Positions 52,201 to 59,523 of a DNA stretch of 64,000 nucleotides are shown piece after piece (position 1 is the first letter of the stretch; each line of letters opens with the position of its first letter). A model generated the notes under the pieces. That model was given only the letters and a program-made list of their open reading frames with translations. It was not told where the DNA came from and searched no databases. The position numbers were made by a program, and so were the translations under genes. The stretch is from Citrobacter sp. wls619 (GTDB taxonomy: Bacteria > Pseudomonadota > Gammaproteobacteria > Enterobacterales > Enterobacteriaceae): the NCBI RefSeq assembly GCF_005281345.1, contig NZ_SZXJ01000098.1:1-64000 (forward strand), given 5' to 3'.

Positions 52201-54932
52201 TTTGCTTCCAGATTCAGCGTGCCGCCCTGCAGCAAGCCGGTGTTGTGCAGGGTCTGATTCTTCAGGCTCAATTCCCCCACCGACAGCACATTGCCGTCGT
52301 TATTCACGTCCTGACTGTTCAGCACGAGCGTATCGGCGGCCATGAGTCCGAGGTTATCTGTCTGCTGTCCGTTCACAGATAATGACGTGTCCGCCAGCAG
52401 GCGCCCCGCGGTTTCGTTTTTTACCGTCGCATATTCACTTTGCAGATTAACGCCGTTAATTTCTCCGCCGTTAACTAACTGACGACCATTGAGGTGCAAT
52501 GAACCGTCGGTGGTAATCAGCCCATGGTTGGTCAGATACGGTATATCCAGCGCCAGAGAACGCCGGGCATAGAGCGAGCCGCCGCTAAGGTTATCTAACG
52601 TATCAATCTGCAGATCCAATGCCGCGTTGCCCTGCATCAGGCCGCTGTTCACAACATGCTGACTGTGGAGAGTTAACGTGTCGGCTACCAGAGAGCCGCT
52701 GCTGGTAAGAAGTTCAGGTGCAATAATCGAGATGCGTTCAGCGCTGGCGCTACCGCTATGAGTCAGCGTCGCCGCGCTGAGCGTCAGAGTATCGGCCAGC
52801 AGTTCACCCTGGTTATCAACTGACTGCTGCGCGCTGAAACCAACGCGTGTGCCGGTGGATTTTCCGCGATGACTGAGCCTGTCCGCCGTTACGTCCAGCG
52901 AACCTTTTGCCGCCTGTACACCGTCCAGTGTGATGCGGTTGCCGGTAATCGTAAGGTCCAGACCGCTCTGCAGATGACCGTCCTTGCCGGTAGTCAGCTG
53001 CTTTGCGCCTACGTTAAGCGCACCAGCGGCATTAACCTGACCGTTCAGGTGCAGGTTTTGCGCAGCGTTTAACTGTATGCCCTGTTGTCCGGCGATCAGC
53101 GAATCTTTCGCGGCGGTAAGGTTTTCAGCATTGACTGTCACCCCCCGGTTGCCAGAGAGGACGCCATATTGTTCAACTGACGCGGCCTGCACCGTTAGAG
53201 TGCCATCAGAGAGCAACTTTCCACTATTACGCAGCGTGGCATCCGCCCGGATATCCGCATCGTTTTTCGCGCTGAGGGTGCCCTGTTGATTCAGCGTTGT
53301 TGTCTGTACTGAAAGCTGGCTCCCGCTCGCCAGCGTGCCCTTATTATCCAGCGACCCGCTATGGACCGATACGCTGTTACCCTGCATCAGACCTGTGTTG
53401 CTAAGACTGCTGACAGAAGCATCAAGACTGCCGTTTGCCGCCAGTTGACCACCATTCACGAGGTGGTCACCGGAAAGAGACAATGCGCCTCCCGCATTGA
53501 CCTGTCCCTGGTTGTTCATTTCGCTACCGGCCAGGCTTAATGCTCCTTTCGCATCGGCCCGACTGGCGTTATCCAGTGCTATGTGCTGCGCCTTCAGCGT
53601 GAGTCCGTTACCTGCAGAGAGCAATCCCCCTTTAGCCGACAGGTTGCCGTGACTGTTAAGGCTAACATCAGCATCACTCCCCAGCGTGGAATGGGTCAGC
53701 GTCAGCCCATTAGTACTCGCGACATCCAGTTTTTCTTTACTGGTCAGGCTACCGTCGGTGATTGTCAGCGAACCGTCACTACGCAATGAAGTGTTTTTTT
53801 GGCTAACCAGAGTGGTTGCGGCAATGGCGACATCCTGTTTAGCCGTAATCTGCAACTCGCCAGCTGCAGCAACCCCGCCCCCCTCGATCGTCATCTTGCC
53901 ATCGCTACCCAACTGCACGCCTGCGCCACTGGAGAGATTTGCACCTTGTAGCGCTAACGCCCCGGTGCTGTTGATGGCCATCCCGCTTGCGGTCTTATGG
54001 TTGCCGGTCAACGTGACGCCTTCGCCACTGGCGGAAAGACCACCGTTTGCCAGAGTGTTGCCAATCGTTAATTTCCCGTTAGCATTGAGGGTGATATCAC
54101 CCTGGCGGGCATTCAGATTCCCGAGATTGACTCCCAGCCCTTTCTCGCTGGAGACCAGATGAATACGGTTAGCGTACATCCCACCTAATGCGCCGGTGTC
54201 TACCGCAATTTTCGGTGCTTCCCCTTCGCCATTCAGCGGGCTCGTCTGGCCATTCGCCGCGACGCGATTCGCCCCAGCGATAACCGTCAAATCTTTGGCG
54301 TGTAGCGCAGCGTTAATTTCCGTGGCGCGGGCAATAATTGACACCGCATCGCTCTGACTACCATCCAGCCCTTTGCCTTCAATGGTAATGCTGCCTTTGC
54401 TCACATCCAGTGACTGCAGGTTACCGTTAGCATCCAGCACCGGTTTACCGGTAGTCAGGGTGGCGTTAGGCGTGTTGATAAATCCGCACCCGTTACAGGT
54501 AATGCCGTAGGGGTTGGCGACCATGACGTTGGCGGCTTTCCCCGCGACTTCGGTATAGCCCTGTAGCTGCGAACGGTTAGCGCCGGTAACTTCGTTGATG
54601 ATCCCTGACGCTTCCTTTCCGGGACGCAGGTTCGGGTTATTCTGGACGATGCCGCCGAGCTGGGTTTGGGTAAATTGCCCGGTCGCGTTGTTGAGGATCA
54701 GCCCCTCTTTTCCCACGTTGTAGTCGTTATATTTGTTGTGTGAAATCCCGGACTGGTTCGGCGTGGCAATATTCACCACCGGAACACCATTGGCGGCTTT
54801 ATCCATCTGCGTATTGCCTTCAGGCGTGATGGCAGCAGCCATCGCCGGGAGCAGCGGTTGGGTAGCCAGCAGGAAACTCAACATGCCACTTAGCAAACGC
54901 TGGGAGAAACGCACCTGATCCTTTTTCATCAT
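43230..54932 (-). CDS. cdiA: CdiA, contact-dependent inhibition effector (filamentous hemagglutinin family)
   Basis: A two-partner-secretion exoprotein of 3900 residues that projects a toxin from the cell surface to neighbours. Regions in order: long signal peptide (1-33, MAAA end); TPS transport domain with NPNL (99-102), NPYGI (140-144) and CNGCG; FHA-1 beta-helix repeats to about 1990; a non-repetitive segment about 1990-2230 with two cysteine pairs (EQCTGGKNDNC, YRCEWFSNEC), the usual place of the receptor-binding domain; a tyrosine/proline-rich domain about 2400-2520; FHA-2 repeats; pretoxin from about 3475; EENN at 3683-3686; and a 214-residue toxin tip rich in glycine, alanine and hydrophobic residues. 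The frame is uninterrupted. TAAGGA, overlapping the cdiB stop, precedes the start. Confidence 0.92.
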   Translation of the reverse strand: MMKKDQVRFSQRLLSGMLSFLLATQPLLPAMAAAITPEGNTQMDKAANGVPVVNIATPNQSGISHNKYNDYNVGKEGLILNNATGQFTQTQLGGIVQNNPNLRPGKEASGIINEVTGANRSQLQGYTEVAGKAANVMVANPYGITCNGCGFINTPNATLTTGKPVLDANGNLQSLDVSKGSITIEGKGLDGSQSDAVSIIARATEINAALHAKDLTVIAGANRVAANGQTSPLNGEGEAPKIAVDTGALGGMYANRIHLVSSEKGLGVNLGNLNARQGDITLNANGKLTIGNTLANGGLSASGEGVTLTGNHKTASGMAINSTGALALQGANLSSGAGVQLGSDGKMTIEGGGVAAAGELQITAKQDVAIAATTLVSQKNTSLRSDGSLTITDGSLTSKEKLDVASTNGLTLTHSTLGSDADVSLNSHGNLSAKGGLLSAGNGLTLKAQHIALDNASRADAKGALSLAGSEMNNQGQVNAGGALSLSGDHLVNGGQLAANGSLDASVSSLSNTGLMQGNSVSVHSGSLDNKGTLASGSQLSVQTTTLNQQGTLSAKNDADIRADATLRNSGKLLSDGTLTVQAASVEQYGVLSGNRGVTVNAENLTAAKDSLIAGQQGIQLNAAQNLHLNGQVNAAGALNVGAKQLTTGKDGHLQSGLDLTITGNRITLDGVQAAKGSLDVTADRLSHRGKSTGTRVGFSAQQSVDNQGELLADTLTLSAATLTHSGSASAERISIIAPELLTSSGSLVADTLTLHSQHVVNSGLMQGNAALDLQIDTLDNLSGGSLYARRSLALDIPYLTNHGLITTDGSLHLNGRQLVNGGEINGVNLQSEYATVKNETAGRLLADTSLSVNGQQTDNLGLMAADTLVLNSQDVNNDGNVLSVGELSLKNQTLHNTGLLQGGTLNLEANTWQNSGNALGEAGVTATVHDAFTNQGKVLSQQGMTVHAASANNSGMLAAKVLALHSDLSNSGILQGNQTLAWDGNRFTNLAGGQVTSGEALHLSGKRIDNDGQLEARTAAITLDNLRNGGSIQALDSLKIKANGRLDNQGSLRSLNLFELAAAQLFNDKTIAAKSLSISAPELMNSGTVQGNSVLQLAIRNLFNGQQGQLVSGAGLDLGLDTLENHGLLLTNTDFTLRGNTLINPGDIQADSLDLTLANSVENQGNLVAKQGASINTASLDNRGTLAAKSVTLDGKSIRNSGLVQGNDSTSVSANTFTTDATGKWLAGNALLVHTGAMENAGVLQGDVLTFTADSLNNSGVLNGLHGLEGKLSGQLINPGHIQSSGALTLTADDINSAGRIAGDRLTLAASTLNNTGLWQGTNGLALSGDVLTTGITSRTLSGGALTFDASSITTQGTLQGQQLTLTADDWLHKGSLISLGNLTATVNNGLTTSGDMMSHGGMSLTAQQLDNSGKLLSESDVTLDGAQLDNSGTVQGKTLTLQQNRIHNQGTLTGLQSLTLEARQRLMARMAMASPQQELINAAGGSLLTQGTLKLTSGDVTNNGTWQGQSILLNAQTLTNNGAIHSADALQLTLANNLTSTAGSKITALGNATLQALSLTNSGQWTAKNLTLKGTTLDNSAAISGVNALTLAMNGAVRQQKAGSMLSGGALDLTAASVTNEGKIQGATLGMTSGTLTNSGRLQGDNGATLSLSGDLINQASGEIVSRQGLTLSTPVLSNYGLMQGGGETHLNATTRALNDGKLLSGAGMTLITPQYSGAGWLQATNLILNAATATNGGNWLADSATLTGNNFTNQGTTQAGQLAVKYTQVTNNGTLLGNSQLSVNASQVNQNAAGKLFSGGDLTVESHGLDALGQVVALGNLTLKLVNGFTAQSAFAAGKTLTMTSEGAIDNRSVLQGQSLNLTAGGQLSNNGQITTGNGASHLSGSNVALNAAGTLQGGGDITLTSRGNISVDGFTGTRGSLTLNAPGAIVNTALLYAANNLALYANTITNQRGDILAGNNLWMQRDAAGNANSEVGNTSGNIETQNGDITIKTGHLLNQRDGLTINQSDKNYPDAVPARDKYPAYSSSLGQYADFAVSLNEWIDRGDNVVWKEWEQCTGGKNDNCRTGVSYLLTGNDIRQFVQSESVVTVSVTGGAARIVAARDIIVDAGNLDNRASQILAGRNAGLSGETLNNLSAESGRRVTYIQAEYRCEWFSNECGSEDWRPLSGEGDKWYWWRDKERGRTSVSYILGERKTEFVADGDAYRAVISAAGNISATFTHNISNTNTTANSGVGTTISVPTLNTLSNQTLSNGVQKQALASNDTVSVSSPQWNDRLHDALQQINGGGTLESGGVSDATLSSVSTTQKGDASLGQLNGLINPGEKGVNTAGQNQGKTVDTSAYPLPSGKNGYFVVSDDPKSPYLINVNPKLNGLGQLDPSLFGDLNAMLGIKPGEAPRETNVAYTDQNQFLGSAYMLDRLKLNPEYDYRFLGDAAFDTRYVSNAMLNKTGSRYINGIGSDLDQMRYLMDSAASTQQSLGLKFGVALTADQIASLEHSMLWWEAATVNGETVMIPKLYLSPKDIAVNNGSVIAGNNVQLTSGNITNAGSTLLARNDLTLDSQNSISNLNNSLMQAGGHLALNAIGDINNVSSAISGKTVTLESLGGNINNLTLAEQIDVSARDKYRNVSFKDTLLGSVASITAQDGLSLSAGKDITVTGANLSAGGSLLMDAWGDIAVNANQINDARSHSGRRVTETGRSSVDWQGSTISAGGNLGINAGNNLNVTASNVNAGGNAQLTAGNDLNLNAATTQQNSRNGGSESHSTGLSRTTVSAGDNLVLKAGQDINSHAAGLAAENDVGLLAGRDVNLLAEATTDGDSYRAKKKTVVNDAVRQQGTEIASGGDTVIIAGRDVSAQAADVTAQGDIGVTAGRDVNLTTATESDYHYQETTKTKKGFLSKKTTHTIEEDSATREKGALLSGDNVTVAAGNNILVQGSAVAGDGNVALGAGNNVDIVAATNTDTSWRFKETKKSGLMGSGGIGFTIGSSKTTHDLREKGTTQSESFSTVGSTGGNVSITAGQQAHIGGADIIAQKDIAVRGDSVLIEPGHDKRTRDEKFEQKTSGLTVALSGAVGSAVNSAVSAAQDAKDESDDRLAALKATKAALSGVQAAQGVVVAQAGGDPNNGIGVSISLTSQKSKSEQHARSDTVAGSTLNAGNNLAITATGKGQSGNSGDILIGGSQIKAGGDTALAAANDIVLSGAANTQQTTGKNSSSGGGVGVSIGGGTNGYGISVFANVNAAKGHEKGNGTAWTETTLDSGGKVSMTSGRDALLNGAQVSGDKVVADIGRDLWMSSQQDSNDYKSKQNSVAAGGSFTFGSMTGSGYISASQDKMKSTYDSVQEQTGLFAGDGGFDVAVGRHTQLDGAVIASTATGDKNSLDTGTLGFRDIHNEADFKVSHSGVSLSGGGSFGGGTFKGNMPGGMISAGGNSGHAEGTTQAAVAKGSITVRDTANQQQDISGLSRDTEHANDSISPIFDKEKEQKRLQTVSLISDIGGQAADIARTQGEINALKEARRDNPNLPADKLKDTPKYKEELAKYGTGSDIQRGIQAATAALQGLAGGDMGAALAGASAPELAHLLKSTEGNSAVNVIAHAILGGAVAAMQGNSAAAGAAGAATGELAARAIAGMLYPDVTDLSQLSEDQKQTISTLATISAGMAGGLSGDSTASAAAGAQAGKNAEENNALSFGDGFESNAAAATSWNKYAVDNNLTPEQTQAGLDKIVKGDMPDSTNITKVIVDSYQDGVMIAGAWYLGPAASVGKVIGGGVIAEIANGSYQWFDLSQPGNENKSWDWKSSASAGITGMLAPGRTIGQNVGIAAGSAFFTDGPDAGSIGGAAAGAWAGGLFGEYAPGIVNSVTGKEIPGFVYDYWGGVASEFSSGLIKDLSKPKESTKEKKQ

Positions 54933-54941
54933 CCTTGTTCC

Positions 54942-56621
54942 TTAAAATGCCACCGCAACGCGGTAATACACATTGAGATGATCCGGTACCAGCCAGTCCG
55001 GATAATTCACTGGCGTTCCTACGGTAAACTGACTGGAGAACCAGCGCCCTGAGCTGGTTAATCCCAGCGCGGCCCCCCACAACGTGCCGGAGGCATACCT
55101 GTCAACGCTATCTTGTTTCAGCCAGCCGCCGTCGAATGCCGCTATCGCGCCAATCTGTCCCAACACCGGCAGCGTAAACAGAGAGTAATTCACTTCGTTG
55201 CGCCAGTAGCCGCCGTTATCTCCTGAAATGTATTGTTCTTTATAGCCACGTACCGATGTTTCACCGCCCAGCGTCAGGCGTTCGCTGCCGTAAAGGCGGT
55301 CCGGTGACCATTGAAAATAGAGGCTGCTCAGCCACCACAGTCTTTCTGTCAGCGGGCGCTGAAAACTGCCGCTGACGCTCCACTTGCGAAATTCTGCCTT
55401 TGGCACATCACCCTGTTTATCATTGTCATCCTCTGCGCCAAACCACGGCACGCCCTGGGTGAATGAGGGGTTAAACGTCGCAACGCCGGAAGCAATTTTT
55501 TGCGTATGGTTGATACCCAGCGAAACGCTGGAAAGCTTGCGGCTACTGGTTTCCAGCAGGACATCATTCAATCTGTTACGATTGATTCGATGCGTGAGAC
55601 CCAGCGATGCTGCGGTTTTGATCTCACCGTTGCGAAACAAAACCCAGGAGCCGGTCAGACGATGGGTTTCGCTGTCGCCGGTGGAGCGCCAGGCATAGCC
55701 ATTGTTATCAATGGTGCTGAGGTAGTTACTCCAGCTGTAGCTGTAATCCAGCAATCCGTAGCCGTAAGGAACACTCACGCCAGCAGCAACGTTCTGCGCA
55801 TCTTTACTGCTGGAAAAATCGCTGCTACGCCCGCCGCTGATAAACCATTTATCCGCCAGCCCAAGCATATTATTGAAAAATAATGCCCCGCTCAGTTGTC
55901 CGGTGCCGGTACTCTTTTGTCCGCTGTTATCAAAACTGACGGAGCCGTTAACGGGGAATTCAGGCGTGGCGCTCAAATTAACTATTGATAACCCCTGCTG
56001 GCTGCCCGGCAAAATTTCAATTTCCACCGGCGTCTGGCGAATCCGGTTCAACTGCTCCATACCCTGTTCAATGTCACGCAGATTGAGAATCTTTCCTTCC
56101 AGCCCCGGAAAGATCATTTTCAGCGTGCGCGATGGGACACCTTCCAGACGTATTTGCTGCAATTTTCCCTCAAGCACCGCAATGTGCAGCACCCCAGAGG
56201 AGAGATCCTGTTCGGTTAAAAAGGCACGACTGGTGATGTAACCTCGGCTGATATACCAGTCGGAAATTGCATTTGTCAGTTCCGTCAGGCGAGGAATATC
56301 CAGGCATTGATTCACCCACGGCGCGGTAAGCTTTGCCGAGGCAGCGGCGGACAACGTCGTTGCGCCGTCAATATCAATGCGCGAAATCATAAAACACGGC
56401 CCTTCAGTCGGGGCTGGCGTTTTCGACGTGACGGTTTCGGGCAGCGTAACGCTACGCTCCAGCTCTTCACGCTGGCGCTGGTTTTCATTAAGTAGCTGCT
56501 GTTGTTGCTGCTGAATGGTATTACGATCCGCAGGAGAGAGTGGTGCGGCAGAAACCGTTGTGAACGGCAAAACTAACATCCCAATCAGTAATGCCAGCTT
56601 TCTTTCATCCCTGAACTTCAC
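54942..56621 (-). CDS. cdiB: CdiB, outer-membrane two-partner secretion transporter
   Basis: Omp85/TpsB-family beta-barrel that exports CdiA. Order: signal peptide (KLALLIGMLVLPFTTVSAA), a glutamine-rich N-terminal helix with coiled-coil character (TIQQQQQQLLNENQRQREEL), two POTRA domains (about 75-230, SRIDIDGATTL and YITSRAFLTEQDL), and a 16-strand barrel containing the VRGY motif that folds into the pore, ending in phenylalanine. The frame is open from TTG 56633; GTG 56621 (VKFRDERK) is preferred because GGGGGATAGG precedes it. Ten bases separate it from cdiA. The order cdiB-cdiA-cdiI is the E. coli type. Confidence 0.93.
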   Translation of the reverse strand: MKFRDERKLALLIGMLVLPFTTVSAAPLSPADRNTIQQQQQQLLNENQRQREELERSVTLPETVTSKTPAPTEGPCFMISRIDIDGATTLSAAASAKLTAPWVNQCLDIPRLTELTNAISDWYISRGYITSRAFLTEQDLSSGVLHIAVLEGKLQQIRLEGVPSRTLKMIFPGLEGKILNLRDIEQGMEQLNRIRQTPVEIEILPGSQQGLSIVNLSATPEFPVNGSVSFDNSGQKSTGTGQLSGALFFNNMLGLADKWFISGGRSSDFSSSKDAQNVAAGVSVPYGYGLLDYSYSWSNYLSTIDNNGYAWRSTGDSETHRLTGSWVLFRNGEIKTAASLGLTHRINRNRLNDVLLETSSRKLSSVSLGINHTQKIASGVATFNPSFTQGVPWFGAEDDNDKQGDVPKAEFRKWSVSGSFQRPLTERLWWLSSLYFQWSPDRLYGSERLTLGGETSVRGYKEQYISGDNGGYWRNEVNYSLFTLPVLGQIGAIAAFDGGWLKQDSVDRYASGTLWGAALGLTSSGRWFSSQFTVGTPVNYPDWLVPDHLNVYYRVAVAF

Positions 56622-57176
56622 CCTATCCCCCAAAGTACGAAACCGAACTTAGCTGTGCGCCTCTTGCCAAAAAAGCACAAAATGCAAACAAAAGTAAAGG
56701 CAATAAATGCGTTTTCACTTTATTCCTATTGCATTTTAGGGTTTTTTATATTCTTAAGTTAAATTACGCTTACTCTATTGGCTCAACCCCATCGCTAGTC
56801 ACCCATTTGCATGAAGAGCGCTGGGATGAGTATGTCGCGCACGTCGTGCCGCCTGGGTGACGTCTGCGGAGTTCTCTTCCAACTGCTTGCACCTTCAATA
56901 TCAACATTGCTTATTATTGCCACTTGTTAATGTTGATATTTAATTAATGTTGTCAAACAGCAAATCGAGAATTCTTTCGTCTCGCAAACCGCCAGCACCT
57001 TGATTCAAATCATAAAGAGTTTTCTTTGTAAAAATTCCAATGAGAGCTTTTTGAGTCAGGATATACTATTTGCACCTGTAAAAAGTAAGGTCACGTTGCC
57101 TTATCATCTACGTGATAAATCAGGATTATCCCATGCCCCGGAATATAACGAAATTAAGAGTGCTCAGGAGAAGAAG
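56622..57176. promoter_or_regulatory. Divergent cdiB-narP control region
   Basis: About 555 bases, AT-rich near both genes, with the promoters for cdiBAI and narP. It holds an 8-bp inverted repeat GTCACCCA (56798-56805) and TGGGTGAC (56854-56861), and the 12-bp inverted repeat listed separately. I find no gene I can defend. No copy of the proL 3' end was found here by eye, so the right edge of the island is undefined. Confidence 0.4.
56897..56940. promoter_or_regulatory. 12-bp inverted repeat upstream of narP
   Basis: AATATCAACATT (56897-56908) and AATGTTGATATT (56929-56940) are perfect inverted copies separated by 20 bases. AATTAATGTTG follows just after. With centres about 32 bases apart, it could bind a dimeric regulator at two half-sites or form a hairpin. 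It lies in the cdiB-narP spacer. Confidence 0.45.
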
Positions 57177-57824
57177 ATGCCTGAATTAACACCTTTTAAG
57201 GTGATGATCGTTGATGACCACCCACTCATGCGGCGAGGAATCAGTCAATTACTGCAGCTGGATAGCGCATTTGACGTAGTTGCCGAAGCTGGCGACGGTG
57301 CGAGCGCTATCGATCTGGCAAACCGTCTGGATCTAGATGTGATCCTGCTGGATCTCAATATGAAAGGCATGAGCGGACTGGATACCCTGAATGCGCTGCG
57401 CCGGGACGGCGTCACCGCGCAAATTATCATTCTTACCGTATCGGATGCCGCCAGCGATGTGTACGCCCTGATTGATGCCGGCGCAGATGGCTACTTGCTT
57501 AAAGACAGCGATCCTGAAGTTCTGCTGGAAGCCATTCGCGCTGGTGCAAAAGGAGGTAAAGCCTTTAGCCAACGCGTCAGCGATTATCTGCGGGAACGGG
57601 AACTGTTTGGCGCCGAGGAAGATCCGTTCAGCGTACTCACCGAACGCGAGCTGGATGTGTTACATGAGCTGGCTCAGGGATTATCGAATAAACAGATTGC
57701 ATCTGTACTGAATATTTCCGAACAAACGGTGAAAGTGCATATCCGCAACCTGCTGCGCAAACTTAACGTCCGCTCTCGCGTTGCCGCCACCATCCTGTTT
57801 TTGCAAACACGCGGAATACAGTAA
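57177..57824 (+). CDS. narP: Nitrate/nitrite response regulator NarP
   Basis: Response regulator of the NarL/FixJ type that controls anaerobic respiration genes, such as nap and ccm in E. coli, with the sensors NarQ and NarX. The frame is open from 57000, but ATG 57177 (MPELTPFKVMIVDDHPLM) has AGGAG upstream and gives 215 residues as in E. coli. The receiver domain has the phosphorylated Asp in DVILLDLNMKGMSG and Lys in YLLKDSDPEV. The LuxR-type helix-turn-helix reads LSNKQIASVLNISEQTVKVH. Confidence 0.96.
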   Translation: MPELTPFKVMIVDDHPLMRRGISQLLQLDSAFDVVAEAGDGASAIDLANRLDLDVILLDLNMKGMSGLDTLNALRRDGVTAQIIILTVSDAASDVYALIDAGADGYLLKDSDPEVLLEAIRAGAKGGKAFSQRVSDYLRERELFGAEEDPFSVLTERELDVLHELAQGLSNKQIASVLNISEQTVKVHIRNLLRKLNVRSRVAATILFLQTRGIQ

Positions 57825-57831
57825 TCAATAA

Positions 57832-57870
57832 GATGCCGGATGCGACGCCGCAGCGTCTTATCCGGCCTAC
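57832..57870. repeat. REP element between narP and ccmH
   Basis: GATGCCGGATGCGACGCCG followed by CAGCGTCTTATCCGGCCTAC is a typical REP palindrome. It lies between the convergent narP and ccmH genes. Confidence 0.9.
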
Positions 57871-57919
57871 AAGACCCACACAGGCCCGAAAGCTGCGCGC
57901 CATCGGGCAATCTGAACGC

Positions 57920-58969
57920 TTATTTCTCCTGCGGTGCCAGCTGTTCCATCGCCTGTTTGATGCTGCGCTCAATTACCGCCCGACGGGTATCATTGGCGGG
58001 CAATAATTTCAGCATCATCTCCCACGCCGCAACCGCCTCACCGAAGCGCTGCTGTTCGAAAGCGTTAAACGCGTACATGCTCAGTACGCGCACATTCGCA
58101 TGTTCGCCCCTGACCAATTGACGTAACAACTCCCCACCGCGACGGTTATCATCTGGATCGGAAGAACGGGTCAACGCTTCAGCATAACCCAACGCGGCAT
58201 CGCTATTTTTAGGATCCAGTCGGTAGGCATTGGCATACGCCTCAGTCGCCGTACTGGCATTACCGAGAACCATGCCTACGCGCCCAAGCATAATCCAGCC
58301 TTCAACGTTCCCGGCATCGGTTTGCAGCCGGGTACGTAATCCCAACGCCAGACGCGCCATATCCTCTTCATTCAGCGGTTCAGCCTTTGGATCTAACGCC
58401 CGCTCCAGCAACGCCGGAGCCTGTGCAGTCGCCTGCTGCCAGACCTTAACCTGCTTATAGCTGCCGGTTTGGTAATAGCTCACCGCGCCCACCACCAGCG
58501 CCACGATAACGCCGGGTATAAAGAGTCCTAATCCACCGCGTTTGCCGTCGGGGGTAATCTCATCAGGAAATTCTTCCTGCTTCACTCGTACACGACGGCG
58601 TGAACGGGCAAAAATAATCCAGCCCCCCAGACCAATTGCCACAACGGGCATCACCCACAGCAGCACGGTCAGCGGCGTCAACGGCGGATCGTAAGTCACG
58701 AAGTTGCCGTAACGCGCCACCATGTAATCGACAATTTCTTTCTGGCTTTTCCCTTCCTGCATCAGTTCGTAAACCTTCTGACGCAGATCGGTGGCAATCA
58801 TTGAGTTAGAATCAGCAATGCTGTTGTTCTGACACTTGGGACAGCGTAACTGTTCAGTGAGCTGACGGAACTGCTGTTCCTGCGCCTCATCTTTGAACTG
58901 CATCACGTCAATAGTGGCCAGCGCCGATCCCGAGATAACCAGCATCAGCAGGCCCAGAAAGAACCTCAT
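57920..58969 (-). CDS. ccmH: Cytochrome c maturation protein CcmH (CcmH-CcmI fusion)
   Basis: Part of the System I heme ligation machinery. The protein has 349 residues (E. coli 350). An N-terminal signal and the CcmH thiol domain with LRCPKCQNNSIADSNS (redox CXXC) reduce the apocytochrome cysteines. Membrane helices near 105 and 150 follow, then a CcmI-like TPR domain that binds apocytochrome c. This fusion is the enterobacterial form; other bacteria have two genes. It overlaps ccmG by four bases. Confidence 0.95.
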   Translation of the reverse strand: MRFFLGLLMLVISGSALATIDVMQFKDEAQEQQFRQLTEQLRCPKCQNNSIADSNSMIATDLRQKVYELMQEGKSQKEIVDYMVARYGNFVTYDPPLTPLTVLLWVMPVVAIGLGGWIIFARSRRRVRVKQEEFPDEITPDGKRGGLGLFIPGVIVALVVGAVSYYQTGSYKQVKVWQQATAQAPALLERALDPKAEPLNEEDMARLALGLRTRLQTDAGNVEGWIMLGRVGMVLGNASTATEAYANAYRLDPKNSDAALGYAEALTRSSDPDDNRRGGELLRQLVRGEHANVRVLSMYAFNAFEQQRFGEAVAAWEMMLKLLPANDTRRAVIERSIKQAMEQLAPQEK

Positions 58970-59523
58970 TGCGCAGCCTCCTTACTGTATTTATCCCACA
59001 ATGGTTTGATCTCGCTCTCCCACACCCTGGCGTTTAAGTCGCCGGCATGGCGATAGCGAATAATACCTTTACCGTCGATCAGGAACGTTTCCGGCGCACC
59101 GTACACCCCCAGATCCAGACCCAGCATCCCGTCGCCATCAAACAGACTTAAGGCATACGGATTGCCCAGTTCTTTCAGCCAGACGATGGCTTTTTGACGA
59201 TCGTCTTTATAGTTCAACCCAACGACCCGCACGCCTTGCGCCGACAGCTGGTTCAGATACTGGTGCTCAGCGCGACAGGTCGGACACCAGGTCGCCCAGA
59301 CGTTTAGCAGCACCGGTTTCCCCTGCGTCAATACATCAGCCTGGTAATGCTGGCCCGGATTTTCCAGCGACTCCAGACGGAACGTCGGCACCGGCTTACC
59401 GATTAACGCCGATTCCAGATTCGTCGGGTCGTCTCCCTGTGCGTTACGTGCCAGTTGCCACAGCAGCGCCGCGGCAATAATGAGAAAAATAATAAATGGG
59501 ATTAACAATGCATTGCGCTTCAT
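58966..59523 (-). CDS. ccmG: Thiol:disulfide oxidoreductase CcmG (DsbE)
   Basis: Membrane-anchored periplasmic thioredoxin-like protein that keeps the heme-binding cysteines of apocytochromes reduced. The protein has 185 residues. The N-terminal anchor is about 5-22, with active site WATWCPTC near residue 80 and the cis-proline region GAPETFLIDGKG. It overlaps ccmF and ccmH by four bases each, showing tight coupling. Confidence 0.96.
   Translation of the reverse strand: MKRNALLIPFIIFLIIAAALLWQLARNAQGDDPTNLESALIGKPVPTFRLESLENPGQHYQADVLTQGKPVLLNVWATWCPTCRAEHQYLNQLSAQGVRVVGLNYKDDRQKAIVWLKELGNPYALSLFDGDGMLGLDLGVYGAPETFLIDGKGIIRYRHAGDLNARVWESEIKPLWDKYSKEAAQ

Noticed and set aside
43230..54932. 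Tandem repeats of the beta-helix region as a CRISPR or satellite array
   Set aside because: The repetition is at protein level, about 20 degenerate residues per turn, typical of filamentous hemagglutinins. There are no identical DNA repeats with spacers.
56770..56860. Short plus-strand frame ending HEERWDEYVAHVVPPG that looked like a gene remnant
   Set aside because: It has no start, reads only a short way upstream without similarity I can name, and could be chance. Left as part of the control region.
57000..57176. N-terminal extension of narP
   Set aside because: The upstream 59 codons are unlike any response regulator, while ATG 57177 has a good ribosome binding site and gives the normal 215 residues.
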